Positions 14,401 through 28,500 of a stretch of DNA of 64,000 nt are shown piece by piece. Position numbers and translations under genes: made by a program. The stretch is from positions 306,001 through 370,000 of the forward strand of contig JAVYIG010000694.1 of assembly GCA_035222895.1 (NCBI GenBank), read 5' to 3'. The notes beneath the pieces were generated by a model. It made no database searches and was not told the origin of the DNA. It saw only the letters and a program-made list of their open reading frames with translations. This stretch comes from Strongylocentrotus droebachiensis. Its lineage: Eukaryota; Echinodermata; Echinoidea; Camarodonta; Strongylocentrotidae. How positions within the stretch are numbered: position 1 is the stretch's first letter; each line of letters opens with the position of its first letter.

Positions 14401-16476
14401 GACAAGTGTAAATAACAAATTTACAAGACGCCGCATTCCGAAAGAAAGAAATGAATGAAGGAAATAAATGCCAATATCACCGGCGCTTGAGACAGATCGC
14501 GGGAGAGATAGAAGCAAAAACAATTCAATATCGCTGTTTACTGGCTTTTAATTACAAAAATTATGCCAACGGAAAAAATAAATGAATGAAGGAAATTAAT
14601 GCCTACATCACCAGCGCTTGAGAAATATAAAGAGAGACATATGTCGCAGGAGATCGAGAAGCGAAAACAATTCAATTTAGCTGATGTTACCGGATTTGAT
14701 ATGACTTATAGTAAGCCAACAGAAAGAAAGAAATGAAGAACATGAATGCAGATCGCAGGAGAGAGAGAAGCAAAACAATTCAATATCGCTGTTACCGGCT
14801 TTTATTACAAAAATTATGCCAACGGAAAAAATAAATGAATGAAGGAAATGAATGCCTACATCACCAGCGCTTGAGAAATATAAAGAGAGACATGTCGCAG
14901 GAAATCGAGAAGCGAAAACAATTCAATGTCGCTGATGTTAATATCGGCTTCATGACAAAAAGTAAGCAACGGAAAGAAAGAAATGAATGAAGAAAATGAA
15001 TGCCAATATAACAATTAAGTGGTTGGGCAATATAAAGAGAGACAGATCGCGGGAGATCGGGAGAAGCGAAAACAATTCAATGTCGCTGATGTTAATACCG
15101 GCTTCATGACAAAAAGTAAGCAACGGAAAGAAAGAAACGAATGAAGAAAATGAATGCCAATATCACCAGCGCTTGAGAATTATGAAGAGAGACAGATTGC
15201 GGGAGATCGAGAGAAGCGAAAACAATTCAATTTGGCTGATATTACTACCGTCTATCATGACAAAAAGTAAGCAACGGAAAGAAAGAAATGAATGAAGAAA
15301 ATGAATGCCAATATAACAAGTGCTTGGGCAATATAAAGAGAGACAGATCGCGGGAGATCGAGAGAAGCGAAAACAATTCAATGTCGCTGATGTTAATACC
15401 GGCTTCATGACAAAAAGTAAGCAACGTAAAGAAAGAAATGAATGAAGAAAATGAATGCCTACATCACCAGCGCTTGAGAAATATAAAGAGAGACATGTCG
15501 CAGGAGATCGAGAAGCGAAAACAATTCAATTTAGCTGATGTTACCGGATTTGATATGACTTATAGTAAGCCAACAGAAAGAAAGAAATGAAGAACATGAA
15601 TGCAGATCGCAGGAGAGAGAGAAGCAAAACAATTCAATATCGCTGTTACCGGCTTTTATTACAAAAATTATGCCAACGGAAAAAATAAATGAATGAAGGA
15701 AATGAATGCCTACATCACCAGCGCTTGAGAAATATAAAGAGAGACATGTCGCAGGAGATCGAGAAGCGAAAACAATTCAATGTCGCTGATGTTAATATCG
15801 GCTTCATGACAAAAAGAAAGCCAATAACAACGGAAAGAACGAAATGAATGAATTAAATGAATGCCAATATCAATCAAGCGCTTGAGAAGTATATAGAAAG
15901 ACAGATCGCGGAAGAGAGAGAGAAGCGAAAACAATTAAATATCGCTGGTGTTACCAGCTTTTATGACAAAAAGTAAGCCAACGGAAAGAAACTGAGTGAA
16001 GAAAATGAATGCCAATATCACCAGTGTTTGAGAATTATTAGAGACAGATTGCTGGCGATTGAGAGAAGCGAGAACAATTCAATTTCGCTTAGTTACAGGC
16101 TTTTGTGACAAAAAGTAAGCCAATAATACTGAAAGAACGAAATGAATGAAGAAAATGAATGCCAATATGCAGCGCTTGATAAATATATAAAGAGAGACAG
16201 CTAGATCGCGAAAAAGAAGAAAAGCGAAAACAATTCAATTTAGCTGATGTACCGGCTTTAATGATAAAAAGCCAGCCAACGGAAAGAAAGAAATGAATGA
16301 ATAAAATGAATGCCTTTTTAGAAGAAAAAAGAAATGGCCCGGGAAAGAGGGGGGGGGGGGGGGGGGGGAGAGGGAAACAATAGACATTAAATGAAATTAA
16401 TTTTTATATATTTATATAGGCCTACATATATATATTAACTGTAATTAGCCTTACTGGCTTAAATGCTCCCCCCCCC

Positions 16477-16510
<34 letters not shown>

Positions 16511-19500
16511 AGCTTGGTTTATTTATAATTTCATACCAGTGATTTATCCAAAATTTGCTGAAATGACATGATTGTTCCGGTATTTTTATCTCACTTTTTT
16601 GTAAATTATACTTGTTTATTGTTGGAAAACGACAAATTCCGAAAAGTACAGTCAGGCCAACTAAAAAAGGCTTATGTGGAAGCATACATGTCAGGGCCCG
16701 AGAAACGGCGGGGCTGAAGCTCCCCCCCCCCCCCCAACCCCCCACTCATTTAGTGTCCTACCAGTGTCACAAATAAGGTATCAAAATATGCTCAACTGAC
16801 TGTAATTAAATGCCTAAACCCCCTGGGCTTCCACGGGTTCCGTTCCTAGACCCCCCCCCCCCACCTAGACCCCAGGCCAAATACGCTACGCTCTACCTCA
16901 TCGTGAAAACGTTAGCCCCCCCCCCTACTTTGAAAAACGTTCCGTGGGGCCTACATGTAACATGTAAGAGTGGTGGTGATGCAGATTTTGTTTTGCCCAC
17001 CGCCCCCCGGAATGCTTTTGCTCATTACGCATTTCATCGATATTGACAACTACAGCAATACCCCTCCATGATCCAGGCGGTCGCCCCCCCCCCCCCCCCA
17101 ACAAAAAAGAGAGGAGAGAAAAGAAAGGAAAGAAAGTGGACATGGGGAGAAAAAAAAGAGCAGACAAAGAAAAGAAATTGATGGTACAACGAATCGACTC
17201 CTTTCTCTAATTCAGACAAGAATTTAGAGTCGAGAACGGTATAACGGATCGTCTTCTTTCTCTAATAATTAAATGAAGCGTCAAAGCTTTCACGCTTCGC
17301 AAGAGAGGGGGGGGGGGGGGTCTGAATTTAGTCGAGAACGGAACAACGAATCGTCTCCTTTCTCTAATAATTTTAATGAAACGCCAAAGCTTCCGCGCTT
17401 GGCGCGTGAGAGGGGGGGGGGCTGAATTCAGACAAGAAATTAGATTCGAGAATGGTACAACGAATCGTCTCCTTTCTCTAATAATTTAATGAAGCATCAA
17501 AGCTTTCACGCTGCGCAAGAGAGAGAGGGGGGGGGGCTGAATTTAGACGAGGATTAAGAGTCGAGAACGGAACAACGAATCGTTTTCTTTATGTAATGAT
17601 TAAATGAAACGCCAAAGCTTCCGCGCTTTGCGAGTGAGGGGGGGGGGACTGAATTCAGACAAGAAATTAGATTCGAGAATGGTACAACGAATCGTCTCCT
17701 TTCTCTAATAATTTAATGAAGCATCAAAGCTTTCACGCTGCGCAAGAGAGAGGGGGGGGGGGGGCTGAATTTAGACGAGGATTAAGAGTCGAGAACGGAA
17801 CAACGAATCGTTTTCTTTATGTAATGATTAAATGAAACGCCAAAGCTTCCGCGCTTTGCGAGTGAGAGGGGGGGGGGGGGGGGGGACTGAATTCAGACAA
17901 GAAATTAGATTCGAGAACGGAACAACGAGTCGTCTCCTTTCTCTAATAATTTCATGAAACGTCAAAGCTTTCGCGCGTGAGAGGGGGGGGGGGGTAAATT
18001 CAGACAAGAAATTAGATTCGAGAACGGTACAACGAATCGTCTCCTTTCTCTAATAATTTAATGAAGCATCAAATCTTTCACGCTGCGCAAGAGAGAGAGG
18101 GGGGGGGGCTGAATTTAGACGAGGATTAAGAGTCGAGAACGGAACAACGAATTGTTTCTTTATGTAATGATTAAATGAAACGTCAAAGCTTCCGCGCTTT
18201 GCATGTGAGAGGGGGGGGGGGCTAAATTCAGACAAGAAATTAGATTCGAGAACGGAACAACGAATCGTCTCCTTTCTCTAATAATTTCATGAAACGTCAA
18301 AGCTCTCGCACGAGAGTGGGGGGGGGGGGTGTGATTCAGACAAGAATTTAGAGTCGAGAACGGTACAACGGATCGTCTTCTTTCTCTAATAATTTAATGA
18401 AGCATCAAAGCTTTCACGCTTCGCAAGAGGGGGGGGGGGCTGAATTTAGACGAGGATTAAGAGTCGAGAACGGAACAACGAATTGTCTCCTTTCTCTAAT
18501 AATTTAATGATACGTCAAAGCATCCGCATTTCGCAAGAGAGTGGGGGGGGGGTGTAATTCAGACAAGAATTTAGAGTCGAGAACGGTGGTAGAAGCAGGC
18601 CCGTAGCCACGGGGGGGGGGGGGGGGGCACGTGCCCCCCCCCCCCCCCCCCAAAAAAAAAAAAAAAACACCATCAAACTCTGGCTACGGCCCTGGGTAGA
18701 AGGAAGAAACACAGGATAGCGCAAGGAAAGAGAGGAAGAGGAAATGATAGAATGATAACAACAAATAATAACATAGGAGATATGATAGAAAACAAAAATA
18801 GAAAATTATTAAGAATAGATAATGGAAAGATGGACAAAACATGAAAGATAGAAAAACAAAGAATAACATAAGGAAAGACAGAAAGAGAAGGTAGAAGGAG
18901 GAAGCAAAGAATAGTGCAGGGAAAGATAGGAAGAGGAAATAATGGAATAATAAAAACAAACAATAACATAAGGGAAGGTGATTGAAGGTAGAAACATAAC
19001 ATAACATTGAGACAGAAAGAGAAAACTCTACGCCTATATTCTGCTTAGGTTGGTTTATTAAACAAAAATGAGAAGAACACAGCGAAGGTCTAGGAACTAG
19101 ACTACTCCGATTCAACAACATAAACATCGCCCAGACACGCAGCTCAGAAATTGTCACACAACCTTTGCCGAGTAGTTTGATTCTGATGCCAGCCTGAGCG
19201 CACGTAGTGCTCTTACGCATACAGTTTTCTAATGAGACCGTGCGTGCTACAACGAGGGATTTACGTACACGTAATGCCTCGTTGTAGCAAGGAACGATTT
19301 GCTCGGGTCCTCGACCGGATCTCTATGCGACAATCTGCGCTCAAGCGGAACGGCTGAGCATGCTGGGATATGAGCGTCGGCTGATCTGAGCGTACGATGT
19401 AACGATCTCATATTTACCTCCGCTTTTGCTGGTTCATTTTTTCCCGTTCAAAATTGCATTTCAGGTAGCAGTTCATTTCTGAATTTCTGGTAATAAAATC

Positions 19501-22500
19501 GAATTCTAAATAAAACATTAAATCAAAAGGACAATTGCACTAATATGCGCAGTCAGACAAGCTGGTCAGTCGCGCTAAGAGGGCTTAATCCGATGCAGCT
19601 GATAAACAGCCAGTCGAAACATGATTGACAGCTCTCTCCGCGAGAAGAAGAGGGGAAAAGTTTCCTGATGCGAGTCAAATCTGAAATCTTTTAGTGTGTT
19701 TTAATATCATATCTCCGGCATTACTAGCCCGATTTTTGTGCTTTGAAGTTTTTTGGGGTATAATTATCCATAAGAACAAATTTTGGGGGAAAAAAACACA
19801 GGTTTTTGTAACCTTGGGATTTTTTTTCTTCACATTTTCTCTTCAGCCAAACTCTGTTGACGGGTCTTATTAGCGCGTCATTGGCAATGGATTAGGAAAG
19901 TGATAAGAACGGGAGGTCCTTCTCCAGGCTCGTTTGCAAACTCTATGAGACAATACCCGAGTAAAGGGCCCTCAAGTGGGAATCGCTACAACGAGGAATT
20001 TTCGTAATGTTGTTCATTTTTCCCCATTTTACCATGACTGTATAAACATGGACCATATGGCTGGTTGATAGAATTGCTGCATAGGGTCCAAGCCCTTTCA
20101 ATTCAATGATTGGCCTTTTTCCATTAAGTAGCAGACATGACATTTAATTCCATTTCCTTAGAGTACAGATTTTGTTGTTTTCTAGATGTTAGTATCATTT
20201 AAAATAATGAACAATTCAGAAAAAAAAGAAGAAAAAAAAACAAATGTTACAAGCCTAAAGTTATGGTCACAAATCTGAGCAGCGACCGGCCGATCAGTAG
20301 CCTGCTCGGTCGCTGCTGGAATTAGGCATCGCCCAGCGATTAGGTCGGTGCCCGGGCGGCGACCTACCAGGCACCGAGCGTATTTTGGGCGGCGAGTGAA
20401 AAGTGAGCAGGCGCCGCCCAAATTTTAACTCCGCGCTAAAACTTCAGCGGCGACCGAGCGATGCCCTAAAATCGAGCGGTGCCTGGCGGCCGCCGTTCGG
20501 TGGCCGGGCAGCCGCCGGGCAGAATTGGTTAAAAACTCGCCGCTCGGCCGCCGAGCAGCCTACTTTTGGGTAATGTGACCATAGCATAACTGCAGAGAGA
20601 AAATCCACTACCGGTATAACTCTTTATTGCCTGCATATGATCAGAAGATTGTGAACTAAACAAGGGAAACGCTCTCGGCGGTCTCGCCTGCATAACGCAA
20701 TTCAATATGGTAAACCTGAACGTCAATGACGTAGCGCTCATCCGCATCTCGCAACAACAAGTATCGTAAATTTTATGTGGTACACTTTTGAACTGGTCAA
20801 AAAATAAAAATTTGATGCCCTGGAAGGGACATAATTTCATTTCATTTGCATAAAGTACCATAAATAATCAATGGAGCAAAATCTCACAATTCTGTGTAGA
20901 AGTTTAGTGTACCAAAGTTAGCTCTACGATATAAGGCAAACCAAATCAAAATCGGTCAAGAAATGAAGGAGAAGAAGCCTTTTTTGTGATTTCGAATAAA
21001 TTTGCATAAATTAGCATAGATAATGAATTTCACGATTCTGTTTAGAAATTTTAAATTCCCCTCCTAGCCCTATCATACGAAACAATCAGAATCAAAATCG
21101 GTCGAAAAATAACGAAGAAGAAGCATTTTGAAAATCTTGATGTTGATGCCACAACAAAGTCTAAGTTTGTTGACATTAAAGGACCTTTGACCTTAACTTA
21201 GTGACCTGAAATTCTACTTACATGATTGGGGAGACTTGATAACCCTATAGTCCAAGTTTCATTGACTAAGAACTTATACTTTCAAAATTATATCAAAAAT
21301 TCAAAAACTTAACCTTAGGTTAAGTTTTTGATGTTGACGCCGCTGCCGTCGCCGTCACCGGAAAAGCGGCACCTATGTCTCGCTTTTTGCTACGCAGGCG
21401 AGACAAAAATGATGGAATCTTAAAGTAAATGATACGATCATTAATAACTGGAGTACATGATGATGTATCTTCCTTTCTTCTGCTATACACCTTTACCTCC
21501 AGGGGCCCCGATATGCTGCATACAATGTCCAAAAAGGGGTTATAGTCTTGGACTCTTTCTGCTTCTAATAACCCTAAATTCCATTCCATCACCCACGCTT
21601 AAAAAGTTTTTTACTTTGTTACAACAATTTTTGTGAGGTGGTCAATGGGTTTGAATGGTGACCCCACAGTTGCTCAGGATTGTATTTTGTCAAAGGGAGA
21701 GGGTTAAGGTTAAGGTTGCAATTAGGATTTAGGTTAGATATAATGTAGGTCCCAGTGTCCAAGTTAAGAAATTTGATAATGTAGGAAATTGATGCGTAGC
21801 CATGGTTGCAGGAGAAAGTATCATACAACCATATGAACAAGGCTTTTTTTCTGTCTACACTTGACTTCCTACCTGCTGCTGAATACACCTTTGCCTCCAG
21901 GGGCTGCTACACTGTATAGGATGTCAACAAACGGGTTGATGTCTTGGACTCTCTTAGCTTCTAATAAGGCTGAATTCCAGGATGCTGATTCGTCAATATT
22001 ATCCCATATTACTTCTACTATAACTTCCGGTAAGACAGGAAGAATTGCCTGAACAAAATAACAAAAATCAAAGAAAATAAGGAATAGATACACAGTAGAC
22101 TGTAAATGCAAATCATTGTCCCTCCATTTTCTATTTTCATTTGTCGCTTTTGTTCATTAGTGTACTACTTTTTCCATAGATGCTAAAATGACAAACACAA
22201 ACCTACAAACACTTGGGGTTTTTCTCATCTGGCAAACTGAATGAATGCCCATTATACAAAAAAAGAAAGATAAAATAAACAAGATTGATGTAAATTGGAG
22301 GTCTCCAAAGAAACAAATGAAATGATCCATCATTTTCACAAATTTTCTTTGTCATATTACAACAACAACAAAATAATTTTGACTGTTTTGAGCCAGGAGG
22401 GCATTAACCCATGGAGCTGTGGAAGTTGTGTGGTATGGTGGTTCATTAAATAGACTTTCAATCCAAGGGTTGAGGATTCGAATTACAGCCCGGCACTAAT

Positions 22501-25500
22501 GTCCTTCGGCAAGACATTTCTCCACATTTGCCACTCTCCACCCAGGTGTAAATGGGTACCTGGTAGTTGCTGGGGTAATAATGATTGCAGGGCCCTCAGG
22601 AAGAGCATTATAAATACTGATGCGGCTACCCTGGGTAAATAAGATCAACTTATTTATAATAAACACAAATGTTTTTTAATACATTGTTTTGACCTTCTGG
22701 CTCATAAAACAATATTTTTTATGTCACAAAAATACTTCTTTTCTTAAAATTTCCTGAAAGCCCCTCTCTAAATGTATTCCTGCCAATGACAGTCATGAAC
22801 CTTTGGTGTATCATAAATACTTTCAACCATGTACCTGATAAAATATCTTAGGTGTATTCTGACCCAATATATGTATTGTGTACCAATGTATGTATTTTGT
22901 CCTAATGTATTGTTGTTCATGTCTAATGAAAGTCTGACCTTGTGGATTTGTATCAATAAACTTGAAACTGAAACTGAAACTGAAACTATAACTCACATCT
23001 AACTTGTATAATCTCTGAGATATCCCTGGGTACGTTCCACAGTAAACTGTTGCGTCTCCTTCACTGCACTCTTTCTTCCATATCTCTGTGTTGTCAAGGA
23101 TACCTTGCAGTTGGACCAGCGCATCTTTGGCCTTCTGGATGTATTCTTGCTCCTGTTAATTAAAATCATTTTTAATTAGTTGACTCCTCTTTTTCTTAAT
23201 TCTACAGTCGCAACAATCGAATCATATGAGTCCATCTCAATTCTTTGTTAAATAGCAGTGTTATTAATAGATTGCATTGTTTGTTTATTTCATATTGATA
23301 AGTAGTAGAGTAGATATTTGTAACATGCGCATGCCCACTTATTCACAAGTCAAGTTCATGGAACATTGAAAAGTTCCCTCCCATAAAGTTTGTTTGTGGG
23401 AGGGAACTATTTGACCTTTGAGCAAGCACGCATGCACATGTAACAGCTATCTCTCCTGTACTAGCTATGATCATATTTTTTCTTCAGATAGGTTACTATT
23501 GTACCGACTAATTTCAAATGAACCTCGCTAAGCGTACGTAGCATGCTTCATAGCAGGATGAGTTTAATGGTCATTACAAAATACTTGGAACAAACATTTC
23601 TCAATTTATGTTGAAAGTGCATATAAATTTCTAAACTCAATTTTTGTTTTCTTTCATACAATAAACAAACAAAAATCATAATAAAATTACAAATATCGTT
23701 CAAAATATACGTATAGCTCCATATGTACAATATGGGTCTATGGGAAACCTGCATAAACTCTTTTTACCTTTTACAGAGTTGATGACAAGGTCTGTCTTCT
23801 CACTTTACTTTATAGCCTTTTATCACAGTTTCAGTTAGCAAATGATATGAGATAATGATGACACACAGGCTTAAGGACTGTATATCACCCTTAAAATATG
23901 TACACTATATCGTTTCAATACATAAAAAATTCCCAGGCCCCACAATATATAGATATACAAGATAACCTAATATTTATGGATTAAAGAGTATAAAGGGGAG
24001 AAAATAGTTTCATACTACAGCCTCCTGGTGTTTACTTCCATACATGTGTGTGCATGTACAGATGTATTGATCTTCCTGCTCATTAGTCACTTTGATTATC
24101 AAATTTAGTGTATATCAAAACCAGATCTTTTGCTGAAGTAATATTGGCAGGTGATATTTTGAAGTTAGTTTACTGGCACTGAAACCCTAGTCTGCAAGCA
24201 CAAACCCTTGTCAGTCATAAAAGAGAGTCTGCACTATCAGACTACCATAGGCCATGTACTGTAGCTGCTCCTGACACAGGTAGCTGGGCTAGGCTTCTCT
24301 CAAGACACAATGGTTTTTTGATGAAGTGTCAAATTAGGGTCTGTGCTTGCAGACTACTGAAACTCTATGCATGGAAAGATGGTTCGGTGAACTATACCCT
24401 TAAATAAATTGAGCTCTGTAGTATCGGACCTGGAATTTAGAATTTTGAAAGAGATCTGTGAGCTATATACACATACAAGGCTTTGTGACTCTTACTGTGC
24501 ATCCATAAAATTGTGATTTTTTATTGGATTCCCAAGCACATGATACATGACACCTGAACATTCACTTTGGTACCAAATCATGTGATATCAATATCATTTC
24601 TACTATCCATCTTTGAACCTGTAAATCATAAGAAAAAAGTTTCCAAGACCCTTAACTTTCATTTCGCATCATTCATAATAACTTGTGCCAATGAGTCTGT
24701 GTACCAAATCATACGACTCCAACTTCCACTGTCATGTTATGCATAATCTGACGTGTGCATGAGCATGTAATTCATATCCTATCCAAATGAAGACAACGCG
24801 TAATATAACTACCAAAGTCCAGATTATTTACGAGGCTCCATTTCATCAATACAAATATGATAGATTTATAATAGCAATCAGGTACGAGATCAGCTATATC
24901 TACCCACTTTTGGCTCTACCAGTGTTTTTAGTAGGCTTGAATAAACACAAACTGTATTAGAACTTTCAAATACCTACCCGGCCTGTATGATGGGGTGTCC
25001 AAGAGGTTCGCGCACAAATTAGGATTTCTCATATACATGTACTTCACAAATCTAGTTTGGTTTGATGGTTTATTTTACCCGATGGCTCAGAGAACATGTG
25101 TATGCTTAAAGCAGCAAGGGGACTGACGGCCTTAAATCCTCTCTGAGGTACTTGGTAATGAGGTTATAGGTAATAATAGGTCCCTCTTTCCATAGGTGGT
25201 ATTTTTTAAATCTTGCTGATTTTTTAGATATGGAACTGTGAGTGAAACGTAGGTCACATGCTAGATATGGTCACACTACCAGAGATGCCATCCTCTTGAC
25301 ACAAAAAAAGGGACTGAGTATCCTAAAAAATCAGATTTTCACGAAAACTTGACACTACCACTGGCCCGTTGGCCTCGGGTCAGTAAAATTTCAGAAAATT
25401 GTTTTACTGGTAAGTACGGTCAAGTAAAATGTTTGCTCTTTCAATAAATTTAAACCAAAGTTTTTGTTGGGGTCGCGGGGGTTTACTTGTACATGTTTCT

Positions 25501-28500
25501 ATGCAATTCCCCGGTTTTATGGGTTTAATTTTTTTGTTTGCTTTTGTTATTAATTCAAGGCCCTTGTGGATCATCAGAAACTGTCAAAATTACATCGAGA
25601 TACCCTGCAAAACCCTTTTTGTTCACCGAGTGAAAAAAAAAAACTTTCTTGGTTGGCTTTAAATAACTTTAATGATTATGAACAAGAGGTGCACTAGAAA
25701 CAACTCGCCTTTGGCTACTTTCAATACTGTAACATAAAAACTATCACGGCTATGAAACTACCATTTTACATAAATAACTTACATCAACTGATGCTGCTAG
25801 ATCTACAGTACTTCCCCGTTGACTGTTTGGTAGAGACTGAAAGTCTGCTGTTCTTGATGATTTAAAACTGGAACCCGATTGCTCACTTGCTAAAGACTCT
25901 GTATCGGAACCTGCGTACAAACAAAAAGCATAATAGCATATTATTTTAAATATACAAATTGTACATGCATGTAACTTTCATAAGTTTTGTGGGCAACTGA
26001 GGTGGCTAAAATTAAAACTAGATTCAATCACAATATGAAATACTTGTGATTTGGCAAAGTTTTATGCTGTAAGATTTTCTAGTTTTACAGTCAATTTTGC
26101 TGACCATGTTATAGAACTTTTAAATGATTATATTCACACTCCAAACCATACTGAGATACAAAATATTGCCCATTAACAGAAACAGTATGATAAACACATC
26201 ATAGCATTACTAAAATTTATTTAAAAAAAATCAAATTCTGTAATTTTAAGAACTGTCTAAAAAGACCAAATTAACTTGAGCATACTTTAAGGATAGAAAG
26301 TCTTTCAGGGTGTTTTCAATAAATGCAGAGAATGCTCACAAAATTAGGAGCTGAATATAACCCCAATAAGAATTGTGATATACAGTGACTGTTTTTTAAT
26401 TTCCACTACATGCTTCTTCATGAAATTTGGTCCAGCATTAAAACCTCTAATCTTCTCATCAACACCCTCATTACAGTTCGCAGAGAAAACACATCAAAAT
26501 AAACATGAAAGAGAGCAAAAGAAGAATGGAATGATGGCAACCTTTTGACGAACCTGACAGTGACTAGAATTAGACTAAAATTTAGAAGTCTGTAACTTCA
26601 TAAGATACAATTCCATGAGATTTAGACAGGCAACAAAACTTCTGATCTTCTCATCATGACCCTTCCACTATACTTTACTGACAGCACCCTGCTACACGTT
26701 CCTCTAACATACACCAAAGCTGGCGACAATGCTTTCCATGCATGTGCTCCTCGACTCTGGAATTAGCTATCCCGTTTTATTCGATAAGCACCTTCGCTGG
26801 ATGTCTTCCGAAAATGTCTCAAAACTCTCCTCTTTGACCATGATCAACAATAGATTCTTTGATAACTTTTATGTAAAGCGCTGTGAAACAACAGTTAGTT
26901 TGTAAGAGCGCTATAGAAATGACTTTATTGTATTTCCTGAGGAAACGTACGCACAAATGCATGCAAAACATAGGAAGAGAGGACTAGAAAGATGACGTAC
27001 CTCTGGGTGAATCATAAGGTGAGTAGAAGGCCTGTCCTCCTGGAAGATCGTACCTCCTGTCGATGGAGTTATCCAAGAGAGGGCGCCTTTCATCCGCCTC
27101 TAAAGAGTGTGCCATCGAGGCTGCAGGTGATAAACATGAGGCGAGAGATGAATAATGCAATAATACAAAGGCCACCAAACCAACTGTATTCACAAAACAA
27201 TCTTACTTAAATGATAAATTAAAGAAAAGAAGAGATTAATGGAACTGATCTTCTAGTTATGTAGAGATCGGTTGCTCTACCTCCCTCCCTCCATCCCTCC
27301 CCCATTGCAGCTTCCGTAGACTTGGCAACCATTGTGAGATCTGTTGCTCTTCCTCCCTCTCTACCTTCCTCTCTCTATCCCTCCCTCGGTGCAGCTTCCA
27401 TAGACTTTGGCAACCACTGGGAGATCGGTTGCTCTACCTCCCTCTCTACCTCCCTCCCTCTCTCCATCCCTCCCTCGATGCAGCTCCCATAGACTTTGGC
27501 AACCACTGTGAGATCGGTTGCTCTAACTCCCTCTCTCCATCCCTCCCTCGGTGCAGCTCCCATAGACTTGGCAACCATTGTGAGATCTGTTGCTCTACCT
27601 CCCTTTCTCGATCCCTCCCTCCATTCCTCCCTCAGTGCAGCTCCCATAGACTTTGGCAACCACTGGGAGATCGGTTGCTCTACCTCCCTCTCTACCTCCC
27701 TCCCTCTCTCCATCCCTCCCTCGATGCAGCTCCCATAGAAATGGCAACCATTGTGAGATCAGTTGCTCTACCTCCCTTTCTCGATCCCTCCCTCCATTCC
27801 TCCCTCAGTGCAGCTCCCATAGACTTTGGCAACCACTGTGAGATCGGTTGCTCTAACTCCCTCTCTCCATCCCTCCCTCGGTGCAGCTCCCATAGACTTG
27901 GCAACCATTGTGAGATCAGTTGCTCTACCTCCCTTTCTCGATCCCTCCCTCCATCCCTCCCTCGGTGCAGCTCCCATAGACTTGGCAACCACTGTGAGAT
28001 CGGTTGCTCTAACTCCCTCTCTCCATCCCTCCCTCGGTGCAGCTCCCATAGACTTGGCAACCACTGTGAGATCGGTTGCTCTAACTCCCTCTCTCCATCC
28101 CTCCCTCGGTGCAGCTCCCATAGACTTGGCAACCACTGTGAGATCGGTTGTTCTAACTCCCTCTCTCCATCCCTCCCTCGGTGCAGCCTCCATAGACTTA
28201 GCAACCACTGGGAGATCGGTTGCTCTACCTCCCTCCCTCCATTCCTCCCTCAGTGCAGCTCCCATAGACTTTGGCAACCATTGTGACACAGCTTTAAACA
28301 TGGAGAACTCCCATTTCTATAAAGCTTCAAAGCGATTGAGCCTCTCAATATGTCTTACCTTCCTCTAATAGTTTCTTTTCCTTCGGTATAACTTGAAAGT
28401 CCAAGACCCATAGCTCAAGCCAGGCTAACAGTAGGCTAGAGAGTAGCATTAGAATAGCCATGAATGTTTTAGACGATGTGTCATTTGGAGCACAACCCGA

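Noticed and set aside
14410..18595. CRISPR-like array
   Set aside because: Units are contiguous tandem copies of 115-150 bp without unique spacers, in a eukaryotic intron.
18684..19220. 178-codon reverse frame
   Set aside because: Lies over a purine-rich repeat and extends from the edge of a MITE; hydrophobicity follows from T-rich codons on that strand.
21320..21480. Continuation of the decayed START exon into a longer gene copy
   Set aside because: Similarity stops near 21480; the remaining frame is intron and the hairpin-ended repeat.
27429..28301. Long open frames (285, 177, 180, 170 codons) on both strands
   Set aside because: They are all translations of the 72-bp minisatellite; periodicity of 72 keeps frames open, and no start, splice or family signal supports coding.
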